DNA of 64,000 nucleotides from SG8-4 sp964598225 (GCA_964598225.1 CAZRBG010000005.1:101273-165272); one strand, 5' to 3'; positions 34,896 through 43,984 are shown, counted from the stretch's first letter. Notes: a model not told the origin generated them from the letters alone. Numbers and translations: made by a program.

Positions 34896-35711
34896 TCACG
34901 GCCAGAACTTGCGGAGATACTCGATGCTCTTGCGCGCGATGGTCTCCGGATCGGGGTCGTACTTGAAGACTTCGACACTGAGCCATTTGTCCCAGCCGAC
35001 ATCTTTGATCGCCTCTGCGATGGGGCCGTAATCCACCTCGCCCATGCCGGGACCGTAGAGGTTGGCGTCATTGACGTGAAAATGGCCGATGTCCTTGACG
35101 CTGACAGAACGAATGATGTCAGGCACGGGGGTCGGTTCGGCACACATCGCCTTGACGTCGAGGTGGATTTTGAGGCTCGGATGATTGACCTGACGCACCA
35201 GTTCCATACCTTCGGCGACCGTGTTGATGAAATCGGTCTCGGCCGGCGAGAGTGGCTCAAGGCAGATCGTTAGGCCCAGTGTGCCGGCCTGATCCATGAC
35301 AGAGCCGAGAAGGTCCACCGCTCTTTGGCGGGCGCTGTCTAATGTCTGGCCCTCGACGAGGCTGCGCTGCTTTGGAGAGCCGAGCACGAGAACCTTGCCG
35401 CCCAGGTCGCTGCACAAATCAAGGAGGCAGGACAAGTAGTCCCTTGTCCTGCCCCAGGTCTTGTCGTCGGTTGTGGTCATGTGCAGGCCTGCGGGCCCGG
35501 CGAAAAGCCAGTGCAGACCGACAGCTTCGAGACCATTATCTTCAAGTATTCGGCCGACCTCTTTTCTCTGCTCGGGCGTAATCTTATCTGCCGAGGGCGC
35601 CAGGGTAAACGGCGCGATCTCGATGCCGTGATAGCCCAGCCGACTCGCGGTCGAGCATACCTCGGGCATCGAGACGCCTTCGAACATTTCATTACACAAT
35701 GAAAACTTCAT
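34896..35711 (-). CDS. Sugar phosphate isomerase/epimerase (xylose-isomerase-like TIM barrel)
   Basis: 271 residues, AP-endonuclease-2/xylose-isomerase superfamily. Likely metal ligands are Glu152 (CLEPL), Asp185 (LDVKAM), His212 (GHFHVND) and Glu247 (SVEVF), the arrangement of D-tagatose/D-psicose 3-epimerases and related enzymes. No signal peptide, so cytoplasmic. The ATG overlaps the stop of the upstream oxidoreductase (TGATG-type), so the two are translated together. Together they probably oxidise and isomerise a keto-sugar or glycoside; the exact reaction is not known. Confidence 0.88.
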   Translation of the reverse strand: MKFSLCNEMFEGVSMPEVCSTASRLGYHGIEIAPFTLAPSADKITPEQRKEVGRILEDNGLEAVGLHWLFAGPAGLHMTTTDDKTWGRTRDYLSCLLDLCSDLGGKVLVLGSPKQRSLVEGQTLDSARQRAVDLLGSVMDQAGTLGLTICLEPLSPAETDFINTVAEGMELVRQVNHPSLKIHLDVKAMCAEPTPVPDIIRSVSVKDIGHFHVNDANLYGPGMGEVDYGPIAEAIKDVGWDKWLSVEVFKYDPDPETIARKSIEYLRKFWP

Positions 35712-37174
35712 CAGACGTTATCCGGTACAACAAAAGGCTCACGGTAATTGCGCTTGACGTACATGTTCGCCATGTCGCTGTGCTCGCCGACGAACTTCTC
35801 TTTTTTCGGATCCATCGTCAGCATCGGGCCCATCGTGATCGGCTCTTTCTCGAAGTCGATCTCGTTGGCCCTGAGGTGTTCGACCATGCGCTCGAGGGAG
35901 TCCATCAAGTCCTCGTTGTCTATCGTGCTTTTCGCCTCGTTTACGGACATCTTTTTGCCCAGACGGTACGAAACGTTGCCCATGTGGCACAGCGCACTCG
36001 AATAGTGGCCCTTCTCGATATCGGCGTTAAGGTCGCTTACCTTCCGGCTGCGTACGGCGGTGATGAAGTTTTGATGATGTCCCTCTCCGGCCCGGCCTTT
36101 GTATTGCTTGATCCTGTTGCCGTCATTGTCGTAGGTCCAGCCGCCACCGCCGCCGCCGGCAAAATAGCCGTCCTCACACTGGATGACCATGCCGATTCGG
36201 ATGCCTCGGAAGTTCGGCATTCCTCTGCGGCCTTTCGCGACCGGCAGGCCACGAACCTCGAAAATCAGGGGAGCGGGCTTGTAAGCGAGATACACAATCT
36301 GCGTGTTGGCCGTTTCACCGGCGTCATTGACTCTGAATCTGCCGCCGAAACTCATCGCGGCCGGGGCCAGATGATTCGGATCACCCAAAGCCCAACGAGC
36401 CAGGTCCATCTCGTGAATCCCCTGGTTGCCCAGATCGCCGTTGCCGGTATTCCAGACCCAATGCCATTTGTAATGCAGCTTCTCTCGGCGCAGCGGTTCC
36501 ATGTCTGCCGGTCCGCACCACAAGTTGTAATCGATACTGTCGGGCAGCGGATTCGGCCCGTTTGTGCCGTTGACGATTCCGTTGGTCCCTTCGAAGCGAG
36601 GCTTATAGCAGAAACCGCGCGACCACTTGATCGCCCCGAGCTTACCTTCTTTAATATCCTTGTACGCTTCCATCAGGCCAAGATCGGAACGTTTCTGCGT
36701 TCCGGTCTGCACGATCCGGTTGTACTTGCGGGCGGCCTTGACCATCTGGCGGCCTTCCCAAATCTCGTGGGAGACGGGCTTTTCAATGTAGACGTCCTTG
36801 CCCGCCTGGCAGGCCCAGACAGTCACGAGGGAATGCCAGTGGTTGGGCGTGGCCGAGGTGATAACGTCGATTCCTTTGTCATCGAGCAGCTCGCGAACGT
36901 CTACGTAGCCCTTGATGTCCTGGCCTTTCTTTTTGAAATCCTCGACCCGGCGATCGATGTGTCCCTGATCGGGATCACAGACGGCGACGAGCCGGACGCC
37001 GTCTATACGGCTGAAATACTTGGTATGGTTGCTTCCCTGACCTCCAACGCCAACTACGGCCAGGCGAATGGAATCATTAGCGCCGCGCGCGCGGGAGTAT
37101 GGGGCCGCCAGCGCAAAGCCCGCGCCGACCGCCATCGACCCTCTGATGAAATCTCTTCGATTTAGCTTGCTCAT
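35711..37174 (-). CDS. Tat-exported Gfo/Idh/MocA-family oxidoreductase
   Basis: 487 residues. Twin-arginine leader LNRRDFIRGSMAVGAGFALA. Rossmann loop VVGVGGQGSN, then AVCDPDQ, SATPNHWHS and the canonical IEKPVS motif. The C-terminal half has GNQGIHEMDLARW with the conserved catalytic-site His, and TGTQKRSD. Large insertions relative to small Gfo enzymes match the planctomycete periplasmic group. Middle gene of a three-gene operon: 54 bases after the fused isomerase gene and overlapping the downstream isomerase. Acts on a sugar or glycoside, not identified. Confidence 0.95.
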   Translation of the reverse strand: MSKLNRRDFIRGSMAVGAGFALAAPYSRARGANDSIRLAVVGVGGQGSNHTKYFSRIDGVRLVAVCDPDQGHIDRRVEDFKKKGQDIKGYVDVRELLDDKGIDVITSATPNHWHSLVTVWACQAGKDVYIEKPVSHEIWEGRQMVKAARKYNRIVQTGTQKRSDLGLMEAYKDIKEGKLGAIKWSRGFCYKPRFEGTNGIVNGTNGPNPLPDSIDYNLWCGPADMEPLRREKLHYKWHWVWNTGNGDLGNQGIHEMDLARWALGDPNHLAPAAMSFGGRFRVNDAGETANTQIVYLAYKPAPLIFEVRGLPVAKGRRGMPNFRGIRIGMVIQCEDGYFAGGGGGGWTYDNDGNRIKQYKGRAGEGHHQNFITAVRSRKVSDLNADIEKGHYSSALCHMGNVSYRLGKKMSVNEAKSTIDNEDLMDSLERMVEHLRANEIDFEKEPITMGPMLTMDPKKEKFVGEHSDMANMYVKRNYREPFVVPDNV

Positions 37175-37228
37175 AATAATTCTCCTAATATTCTCGAATC
37201 AGTTCTCTTGTCCGGCGTACGTTCAGAC

Positions 37229-39028
37229 TTATTTCGTCTTCGCGTATTTGCGGTAATGCTGCTCGACTTTGCCTTGTTTCTCATTGCCTTTGTGGAAGTA
37301 GATGCGATATTTGAAAGTCATGCTCTCACCGGCCGGGATTTTTATGTCACCGACTCCCTTTTCCTTGTTCTCGAAGTTGTGGACTCCGAACGGATTAGCC
37401 GCGAACAATCCGTACGTGCGAACATGCCACCAGGTCGGATGCTTGGGATTCGACGGATGGTCGAAGATCGCTACGCCTGTGGTTTCGCCCTCGACCGGGC
37501 CGTAATAGTCGCACCACTTGGCGCGCTTGCCCCAGGCGGGTCTGTCACGAACTCCTTCGCTGTTGACGATATGGCCCTTGCCGACCTTACCTTCAACACG
37601 CATGGTCGGGGCCAGTCGAATCGCCATCGAGCCTTCTTTTGTGTCGCCCAGAACGACCTTGCCTTCCGAGGCGTGGAATGTAATCTCGAAGTCCATCATC
37701 CGGCCGCCGTCGGCCAAAGGCGGATAGAATCTGTGCGTTCGCGTATCCCTGCACACGACCTTCTCGTTCTTGTCAACGTACTTATTCTGCTGCTTGATAA
37801 CGCCGACGTCTCTGCCGCCGCCTACTTCCAGGAACTTCTCATGAACGATGGCCTCCGGTCCGCCGTGCCAGAAATCCGCCCCGCCGATAGAGCCGTGAGT
37901 GTACCACAAGGCCCGGTGGTGCTTGTGGTCTGTGGCCTCGTTCTCACCCTTTTTCATCGGATAATGCCGTGTGACATTCGCGCCGGTCGGTCCGACGACA
38001 GGATAGAAGTAGGGGATCACTGCTTCCGGATCCTGATAGTTGTACTCGGTGAACAACTCGCCGTTGATCTCGACTCTGAGCTTTTTATCAACGTCGTCAA
38101 TCTTGACGCCGCCCTTTTGCCGAGTGCCCGAGGAAGCTTTAGCTTTTTTTATCATTCCGACCCAGACCTTGCGCTGTTGTTCGAGGGCTTTGACGCGGTC
38201 TTTAGGCTTGGTCCGCGCTTCGAGGAGAATCCAGCCTTTGTAATCCATCTCGACGAACAGATTCATCAGCTTTTGATAAGGATAGTTGCCAATATTTAGC
38301 TCTCGAATGTGGACTGTGTCGGCCAGACGGTCCTTGACGAGATGGAAGTTGTGCTCGAGCCCCTCGCCTTGCAGATCCTGAGAATTGCAGTTCCAGCAGA
38401 CGCCGACGCGGGGATGCTCGGCAACGTCCATGATCTGCTTCATAATGGGCAATTCTGAGCTTTCTCTGCCGTGGACTTCCACTCGAATCATCTGGTCGAA
38501 CTGGTCGGCGTATCGCCCAAGCTCATTCAGAGACTTGCCTATTTGTTCTATAGTCTTTTCGTGCGGCACGCCTTTAGGCAGAGCGTTGGGTTTGACTTTC
38601 ACACCGGTGCCGCCGCAATCGTAAGACAGCTTGACATATTCCTTGGCGCCTTTGACGTCAGCCCTCAGCCTTGCCTGGTCCGTATGATGAAATGCGAAAT
38701 TCGTCCCGGGACCGACAAACTCTACCGGGCTGTCTGCGAAGCGTTTCTTGACGTCCCGCCTCTGTCTGGCGTTAAGGTCCGACTCGACGCCGTGCGCGTG
38801 CTGGGTTCTCAACTCAACGCCCATGACGCCGGCCTTTTCGCAGTTGGCGATCAGAGTCGGCAGGTCCCAGTCCTGACCCCAGAGATATGTGACCAGACCG
38901 AAACGCATGGGCGTCAACATTTCCATAGCTCGCGCCAGAGAGCCCAACGGGCCCGCCGAAGCAGCCGCAACACCCAGGTAGATTGATTGCTTTAGAAAAT
39001 CACGACGTGAATTGATGACTGTACTCAT
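37229..39028 (-). CDS. Fusion: xylose-isomerase-like TIM barrel + PmoA/DUF6807 domain
   Basis: 599 residues. Leader SRRDFLKQSIYLGVAAASA is Tat-type. Residues about 42-300 form a sugar isomerase/epimerase barrel (GLVTYLWGQDW, MGVELRTQHAHG, EVHGRES, VGVCWNCNS, HIRELN, ILLEAR). Residues about 310-599 form a separate beta-rich DUF6807 ('methane oxygenase PmoA family') domain: RHYPMKKGENEATDHKHHRALWY, DFWHGG, AIFDHPSNPKHPTWWHVR and YGLFAANPFG. These two families are usually separate genes in planctomycete sugar clusters; here they are one polypeptide with a short SSGTRQKGG linker. The DUF6807 name does not imply methane oxidation; its reaction is unknown. First gene of the operon. Confidence 0.85.
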   Translation of the reverse strand: MSTVINSRRDFLKQSIYLGVAAASAGPLGSLARAMEMLTPMRFGLVTYLWGQDWDLPTLIANCEKAGVMGVELRTQHAHGVESDLNARQRRDVKKRFADSPVEFVGPGTNFAFHHTDQARLRADVKGAKEYVKLSYDCGGTGVKVKPNALPKGVPHEKTIEQIGKSLNELGRYADQFDQMIRVEVHGRESSELPIMKQIMDVAEHPRVGVCWNCNSQDLQGEGLEHNFHLVKDRLADTVHIRELNIGNYPYQKLMNLFVEMDYKGWILLEARTKPKDRVKALEQQRKVWVGMIKKAKASSGTRQKGGVKIDDVDKKLRVEINGELFTEYNYQDPEAVIPYFYPVVGPTGANVTRHYPMKKGENEATDHKHHRALWYTHGSIGGADFWHGGPEAIVHEKFLEVGGGRDVGVIKQQNKYVDKNEKVVCRDTRTHRFYPPLADGGRMMDFEITFHASEGKVVLGDTKEGSMAIRLAPTMRVEGKVGKGHIVNSEGVRDRPAWGKRAKWCDYYGPVEGETTGVAIFDHPSNPKHPTWWHVRTYGLFAANPFGVHNFENKEKGVGDIKIPAGESMTFKYRIYFHKGNEKQGKVEQHYRKYAKTK

Positions 39029-39178
39029 CTGTTCTCTCCAATCCTAATCCCCGAATAAACGGGCCTCTTTTCAAAGACATCAATATTGACACCAAAGACC
39101 ATCCTAACTGACAGCCGGAAAGAATTATCATCTCTGAGAATTCTTCTGTCAAGAGGGTTTCTGTGGAAATCTGACGTG

Positions 39179-40420
39179 CTATCGGCCATTGGCGATTGCA
39201 AGAAGTCTCTCGGCGATCTTGGATGCGGCATCCGGACGAGCGATATTGCGGCAGGCTTCGGACATTTCATCTCGTTTTGCCGTGTCTTTCATCAACTCTT
39301 CAAGCTCCTCCCAGAGCCATTCGGCTCTGTCGGTCTCATCGGGCAAATCGTCAACTACGATCGCCGCACCGGCCTCGACGAGCTTGCCTGCGTTGAGATA
39401 CTGGTGCATGTCCTTGTGGTGCGGGTAGGGCATGCAGATACTCGGTACGGCGGCAGCGGCATATTCGGCGACGCTTACCGCTCCGCTTCTGCCGATCAGC
39501 AAATCCGCCGCGGCCAGCAAACTTGGCATGTTGTCGTAATATCCAATAACCTTATGATCTATCTTTGCATCGCTGTATTTTCGTGAGACTTCTTCCTGAT
39601 TGTCCCGGCCCGTCAGATGGACTATCTGCCAATCATCTGCAAATGCGTCAAGCTCATTCAGCAGCGAACATACAGTCTTATTGATGCTCTGTGAGCCGCT
39701 TGATGCCCCGGTTATCAGAAGGATTTTTTTGTTTGGATTGAGATTCAGTTGTTGTATAGCCTCGGCCGGATTGGGTTTGGCAAAGCCGCTGCGCAAGGGA
39801 CAACCGACTACGGCAGCCTTCACCTTCTTTCTCGCAAAATAGTCGGAAGTCTCTTCGAATTGCAGAAAGACCTCATCCGCCCAGCGGGCGAGCATTCTGT
39901 TAGCGCGACCGGGGACGATGTCCACATTAATAAGAACTATCGGAATTTTCAATCTTTGCGCAGCCAGACATACGGGCGCAGAGACGTATCCTCCGACACC
40001 TACTACGATGGACGATGGACGATGGACGAGAGACGAAAGGCGACTTGCGTTTCGTTCCTCGTCCTCTCGTCCCTCATCCATCGTTTCTCTCGCGGTCTTG
40101 TAACTGGCAACAAACGAGCGGCAGAAATCCACCAGCCCTCGCAGAGAAAGACCTTTGGCAGTCAGTACTGTACATTCAAAGCCGGTCGGTCCGAGCACTC
40201 GCTCGTCAATGGTTCGCGAACTGCAAAAGAAATGAATCCCGGCGGTCGGCTCAATAGCCGCTATCTGCTCGGCTACCGCCAGCGCCGGATAAATATGTCC
40301 CCCCGTGCCCCCGCCGGCAAAGTAAATGACGGACGACGGACGACGGACGAGGGACGAGGGATGCGGCTTGCTTCGTCCCTCGTCTTTTCGTCCATCGTCC
40401 TTCGTTTCTTCCACAATCAT
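39179..40420 (-). CDS. murG: MurG, UDP-GlcNAc transferase, carrying two in-frame repeat insertions
   Basis: Adds GlcNAc to undecaprenyl-PP-MurNAc-pentapeptide (lipid I to lipid II) on the inner face of the membrane. Core motifs intact: FAGGGTGGHIYPALA (lipid/acceptor loop), VGVGGYVSAP, TGASSGSQSIN (nucleotide loop) and GRSGAVSVAEYAAAAVPSICMPYP. At 413 residues it is longer than normal (~355-365). The excess is two related segments: N-terminal EETKDDGRKDEGRSKPHPSSLVRRPSSVI (written in parts) and residues ~112-138, MDEGREDEE...SSLVHRPSSIV, each encoded by a ~85-base GGACGA palindrome. The ATG lies at the edge of the first element and has no clear ribosome site, so the original start may have been lost. 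Isolated from other cell-wall genes. Confidence 0.92.
   Translation of the reverse strand: MIVEETKDDGRKDEGRSKPHPSSLVRRPSSVIYFAGGGTGGHIYPALAVAEQIAAIEPTAGIHFFCSSRTIDERVLGPTGFECTVLTAKGLSLRGLVDFCRSFVASYKTARETMDEGREDEERNASRLSSLVHRPSSIVVGVGGYVSAPVCLAAQRLKIPIVLINVDIVPGRANRMLARWADEVFLQFEETSDYFARKKVKAAVVGCPLRSGFAKPNPAEAIQQLNLNPNKKILLITGASSGSQSINKTVCSLLNELDAFADDWQIVHLTGRDNQEEVSRKYSDAKIDHKVIGYYDNMPSLLAAADLLIGRSGAVSVAEYAAAAVPSICMPYPHHKDMHQYLNAGKLVEAGAAIVVDDLPDETDRAEWLWEELEELMKDTAKRDEMSEACRNIARPDAASKIAERLLAIANGR
40007..40090. repeat. GGACGA palindromic element inside murG (copy B)
   Basis: Plus strand begins with three ATGGACG units, then GAGAGACGA, a short centre, TCGTCCTCTCGTCCCTCATCC and a CGTTTCTCTC tail. 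Direct orientation relative to copy A. Coding in murG for about residues 112-138, between the ASYKTARE helix and the VVGVGGYVS motif, where other MurG proteins have about nine residues. Confidence 0.85.
40328..40411. repeat. GGACGA palindromic element at the murG 5' end (copy A)
   Basis: Plus strand GACGGACGACGGACGACGG, then GAGGGACGAGGG, a centre, TCGTCCCTCGTC, TTTTCGTCCATCGTCC and a TTCGTTTCTTCC tail. Encodes murG residues ~4-31 in the same frame as copy B: both give SSLV-x-RPSS just before a buried beta strand. Confidence 0.85.
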
Positions 40421-40504
40421 CAAGCGACAGTTTGCCCGAAGGCGGCGTACGATGCAAGCAAAATCGTGCTGCGTAAGTCCCGCAAGATATCCCTCTTACC
40501 GGGA

Positions 40505-40554
40505 GAGTCCCCAGGACTGCGTGGGTCGCAGCACGCCGTCCTGGGGACTCCTTC
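40505..40554. repeat. AGTCCCCAGGAC inverted repeat
   Basis: GAGAGTCCCCAGGACTGCG and CGCCGTCCTGGGGACTCC face each other about 15 bases apart. A single arm (GGAGTCCCCAGGAC) recurs in the loop of the terminator at 44,520-44,574 and a looser one (GGGTCCCGAGGAC) at 54,845. Upstream of murG; no promoter seen. Confidence 0.6.
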
Positions 40555-40579
40555 CGGAGAACGCGGTACGCAGTACGAA

Positions 40580-40619
40580 TAAAAAGGACCTGCACCGAGC
40601 CAAACTCGGTGCAGGTCCT
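40580..40619 (-). terminator. Intrinsic terminator of the first LamG gene
   Basis: Minus strand AGGACCTGCACCGAG and CTCGGTGCAGGTCCT form a perfect 15-bp stem with a 5-base loop, followed by TTTTT. Located 60 bases after the stop codon. A second small hairpin (TATGCCG/CGGCATA) lies at 40,634-40,656. Confidence 0.93.
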
Positions 40620-40678
40620 GAATTGTCCTTCTTTATGCCGCTAACTTCACGGCATAAACTGTGTCATAATAAGCCGAC

Positions 40679-43600
40679 TTATAACGGCTTATCGTACGGC
40701 TGGGTTATGCCGGCAAGTCCGGCCATTTCTTCGTCGGACAGGACGCGGTCGTAGATGCGGAAATCGTCAACCTGGCCCGGGAAGTAATTGCTGTTGTCTT
40801 CCCGCTTGCCGACGTGGACGTTATCCGGCGGATCGATAGTCCTGTCTTCGCTGCCGATGAGCAGGCCGTCGCCGTACCACTTGAGCGTCGTGCCATCGTA
40901 GGAGGCGCCAAGGTGGTGCCACTCGAGATCGATCGGAATAATATCCTGCTCCCAGCCATATACGTGCAAGCCGTACCAGCCGAGGGTCGTGGTGCCGGTG
41001 TCGCCCACCAGCTCGATATCGAAGTGGCCGTTGCCGCCGGATGGTCCGGTGAAGCCGAAGACGTTCACCCACGCGGGATTGCCGATAACATTGGCCTTGG
41101 CCCAGCCGGCTATCGTCCTCGGCTGATCGCCGCTTATGCCCACCGAACCGACGACGACGTGATCGTCAATTCCGTCAAGCGAAATCGCCTGGCCGAATTT
41201 GCCCGGAGCATAGAGCGGTCCGCCGTTGGCCGTGCCGTTGTGGCCGCCTGCGCTGTCGTTGACGTTGCCTTCGAAGTTGAACTGCGCTACCAGTCCCGCC
41301 GTGCCGGGCTGCACCGGCGTGGCCAGCTCCCGCGGTTTGGCGTAGAGCCGGATATCATCGAGCAGCAGGGTTCCTGTAGCACCGGCGCCCTGAATGCCGA
41401 TAGCCATGCTCGTGACATTGCTCAGGTTCGTGTTGACCTTTGTCAGATCGATATTCCAGGGTTGCCACGGCGCCCGCGTAAGGTTGCTCATGTCTCCATC
41501 GTAATCTACCTGCGTGCCGTTGATCTTGACGTACAGTTGACCGGGCACATTGGCCGCGTCTCCGGCGAACCACAGCGACAGCGTGATAACACCGTGAGCG
41601 GTCCAGTCCTGTGCCGGCGTAAAGGTGCGCACCACTTCGGAGATACCCGCCGTGGTGTTGTCATACTGGAACGGCACGGACTTGTTGCCGCCGTGAACGT
41701 TGCCGGTCTCCATTGACGCTCCGGTGACATAACCCATCGTTGAGCCGTTTACATTCGGATTATCGAATCCGTCCACCCATGCGACGTACACGAGATTGCT
41801 GCCGGGCTCGCCTGCCGGGATGTCGTTATAAGACTCGAAATCGTCGACGAGAGCATAGTCCGCAACCGTGAAGCTCCAGACGCCGCCTTCAACGATAGTG
41901 CCGTCGTTTGCGACCTCGTCGATTCGCCAGTAGAACGGCCCGCTGTCCATGGTGATGCCGTCGGGCGTGTAAGAAGTCGCGTTCTGACGACCCTTATAGA
42001 CACCCGTCGTATCCGAAGCATCGGCATCGGCCACAACAGCCTGCTCGGTGCCGAAGTATACATCGTGCTCGGAAGCGCCTTCCCCGGTCGACCAAGTGAG
42101 AGTGGTCGCAACGTTGATCGGCGCCTCGGAGCCGTTGCTCGGACTCGGCGCGCCCGCACGCCGCGGATCTTCGCCCTTGGTCATTATTTCATTGACCTGC
42201 GCAGCAGTGATAGCATGATCGAACAGCCGCACGTCATCCAGAAGGCCGTCGTGGTATCGATTGCCGTTACCGGTGCTGATAGGTCTGCCCAGGCGTATCG
42301 CGGACAAATCCGCGATGTTGGCGGTGTGCGCCTGGAAGTCAACTTCTGCGCCGTTGAAGTACAACCTGCAGCCATCTACGGCATCCCAGGTTGCCGCAAC
42401 GTGGTTCCAGCCGGCGCCTGCGAGCATGGGACCGTCCAACCTGACGTCGGTGGAACCTTCCATCGCAAAGCCGAGCGCGCCGGAGTCTTGGTTGTGAATG
42501 TGTAGCTCATTCTGGCCTCCGAAGCCGTCGCCGCCGCCTTCTGTGCCGTACCAGAACATACCTTCGTTACCGGTTTGATCGGTGTTGACCCACAGAGCAA
42601 TCGAACCGCTGGCAGTGGTAACAAGACCAGCGGGCATTTCCACGTGGCCTTCGTTGTCGCCAAGGAACTCAAGGCCCAGGTTAAACTGTCCGGGAACCCA
42701 CAGGACGTTATCGATAATCTCAGCGTGGTTGTCGTGGCCTGAGAAATCTACGATCCTGGTTCCTTCGCCGACTTCGAACTTATACCACGCGACCAGGTTC
42801 GGATCGTCGATCGGCAGCTCGGGCAGCGTAGTAAAGGTCCAGACAGGCCCTTTGACGGTAGTCGGCGGATTGAACTCATCGACACGCCAGTAGTAGGTTT
42901 TGCCCGCTTCGAGCGTGCCGGGGGAGAAGCTCGGATCGGGCAACGGCGAGCCGTCTGGAGCGCTGTTGACATCGTCGAAGTTGTCGCCGAAGACGACGTT
43001 GTGCAACTTTGCGCCGAAACCAGCCGACCAGGCTAGGGTCGGCTCGGTATCGACATACTGGCCGCCGTCGGACGGGCTGGGCGCATAAGCATGGGTCGGC
43101 GGAATCATTAAGCTCCAGACGTTGCCGGTGTGTATCGTGCCGTCTGCCTCGACCTCATCGATCCGCCAGTAATATGTCGTTCCGGGGACCAGACCATCCG
43201 GATACGGGAATCCGGGGAAACCCGCGATGAAGCTGTCGTCGGTCTGGTTGCCTCTGGCCGCGTCTCCGGTTCCGGCTTCGACGTCGGCAAGCACGTCGCT
43301 GAAGTACACGTCGTGCGAAACGGCGGTGAGACCGGCCTGCCAGATGAGAGTCACCCAGGTTTCCGGATGAATTGCGCCGTCGGCGGGGTCCGGAGCGCTT
43401 GCCATCAGATCAATAGGCCTGATAAACGGCGAAAGAAAATCACCGGCAATGATTTCGGGGCCGGCGCCGATGCTCGGGCCTCCCCAACCGACTGTCAGGC
43501 TGTCTCCGCCGCCACCTTCTTTCATCAGTGCCTCGATATAGTACTTTTCGCCGGCTACGAGATTGATGGGATCAGACTTCTGACCGGGCTCTTTGTCCCA

Positions 43601-43984
43601 TTCAAGATGAGTGGTCCAGGTGGCAACCTCGGCAATCATGGATGCATTGGCCGGATCGTCGTCGGTACTCAGGAATAACTGGCATTCGTCATCGCCGGAA
43701 ATCCAGAAGTTGTAAGCGCCCGTTTCCGGCGGATACACATAACCCCTGACGCGGGTTCCATAATTATCGTTCCAGTTGACTTCTCCTTCGAAACTTGTCC
43801 GCCGCTCGGAGTCATCCGGATTATCCGGAAAACGAGGGTTGTCCGTCAGGTTACTCACCGAAGTGCCGCCGATGCCGAACCAGTACTCGAACAGTATCTC
43901 CCCGGTCGGCTGCGCCGCGGCATTGCCAGCTATGGCAAGAACCATAACTACAGCAGTTAGATAATACAAATTTTTTCTGTACAT
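40679..43984 (-). CDS. Giant secreted PA14/FN3-like/LamG protein 1
   Basis: 1101 residues from the ATG with AGGAGG six bases upstream; 31 extra upstream codons are not used. Signal peptide 1-24. Residues ~25-165 form a PA14 carbohydrate-binding domain (YVYPPETGAYNFWISGDDECQLFLS). Two FN3-like repeats follow (SHDVYFSDV; YYWRVDEFNPP). Then a first LamG/concanavalin domain (~425-610, LVAWYKFEVGEG...HVEMPAGL), another FN3-like repeat, a DFESY-type beta domain (~720-900) and a second LamG domain (~915-1095, GLVAQFNFEGNVNDSAGGH). No membrane anchor. Presumed extracellular glycan-binding or adhesive protein. The central third is strongly similar, even at DNA level, to the neighbour protein 2, whose ends differ. 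Confidence 0.85.
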   Translation of the reverse strand: MYRKNLYYLTAVVMVLAIAGNAAAQPTGEILFEYWFGIGGTSVSNLTDNPRFPDNPDDSERRTSFEGEVNWNDNYGTRVRGYVYPPETGAYNFWISGDDECQLFLSTDDDPANASMIAEVATWTTHLEWDKEPGQKSDPINLVAGEKYYIEALMKEGGGGDSLTVGWGGPSIGAGPEIIAGDFLSPFIRPIDLMASAPDPADGAIHPETWVTLIWQAGLTAVSHDVYFSDVLADVEAGTGDAARGNQTDDSFIAGFPGFPYPDGLVPGTTYYWRIDEVEADGTIHTGNVWSLMIPPTHAYAPSPSDGGQYVDTEPTLAWSAGFGAKLHNVVFGDNFDDVNSAPDGSPLPDPSFSPGTLEAGKTYYWRVDEFNPPTTVKGPVWTFTTLPELPIDDPNLVAWYKFEVGEGTRIVDFSGHDNHAEIIDNVLWVPGQFNLGLEFLGDNEGHVEMPAGLVTTASGSIALWVNTDQTGNEGMFWYGTEGGGDGFGGQNELHIHNQDSGALGFAMEGSTDVRLDGPMLAGAGWNHVAATWDAVDGCRLYFNGAEVDFQAHTANIADLSAIRLGRPISTGNGNRYHDGLLDDVRLFDHAITAAQVNEIMTKGEDPRRAGAPSPSNGSEAPINVATTLTWSTGEGASEHDVYFGTEQAVVADADASDTTGVYKGRQNATSYTPDGITMDSGPFYWRIDEVANDGTIVEGGVWSFTVADYALVDDFESYNDIPAGEPGSNLVYVAWVDGFDNPNVNGSTMGYVTGASMETGNVHGGNKSVPFQYDNTTAGISEVVRTFTPAQDWTAHGVITLSLWFAGDAANVPGQLYVKINGTQVDYDGDMSNLTRAPWQPWNIDLTKVNTNLSNVTSMAIGIQGAGATGTLLLDDIRLYAKPRELATPVQPGTAGLVAQFNFEGNVNDSAGGHNGTANGGPLYAPGKFGQAISLDGIDDHVVVGSVGISGDQPRTIAGWAKANVIGNPAWVNVFGFTGPSGGNGHFDIELVGDTGTTTLGWYGLHVYGWEQDIIPIDLEWHHLGASYDGTTLKWYGDGLLIGSEDRTIDPPDNVHVGKREDNSNYFPGQVDDFRIYDRVLSDEEMAGLAGITQPYDKPL

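Noticed and set aside
35699..37165. 488-codon plus-strand open frame opposite the Gfo/Idh/MocA gene
   Set aside because: Antisense shadow of a clear oxidoreductase; no protein family features or ribosome site.
37229..39028. Methane monooxygenase-related function for the DUF6807 half
   Set aside because: The 'PmoA family' name is historical; no pmo/amo-type membrane helices or copper site are present.
40007..40411. CRISPR-like array of GGACGA repeats
   Set aside because: Unit is too short, no spacers of uniform length, arms are palindromic, no cas genes.
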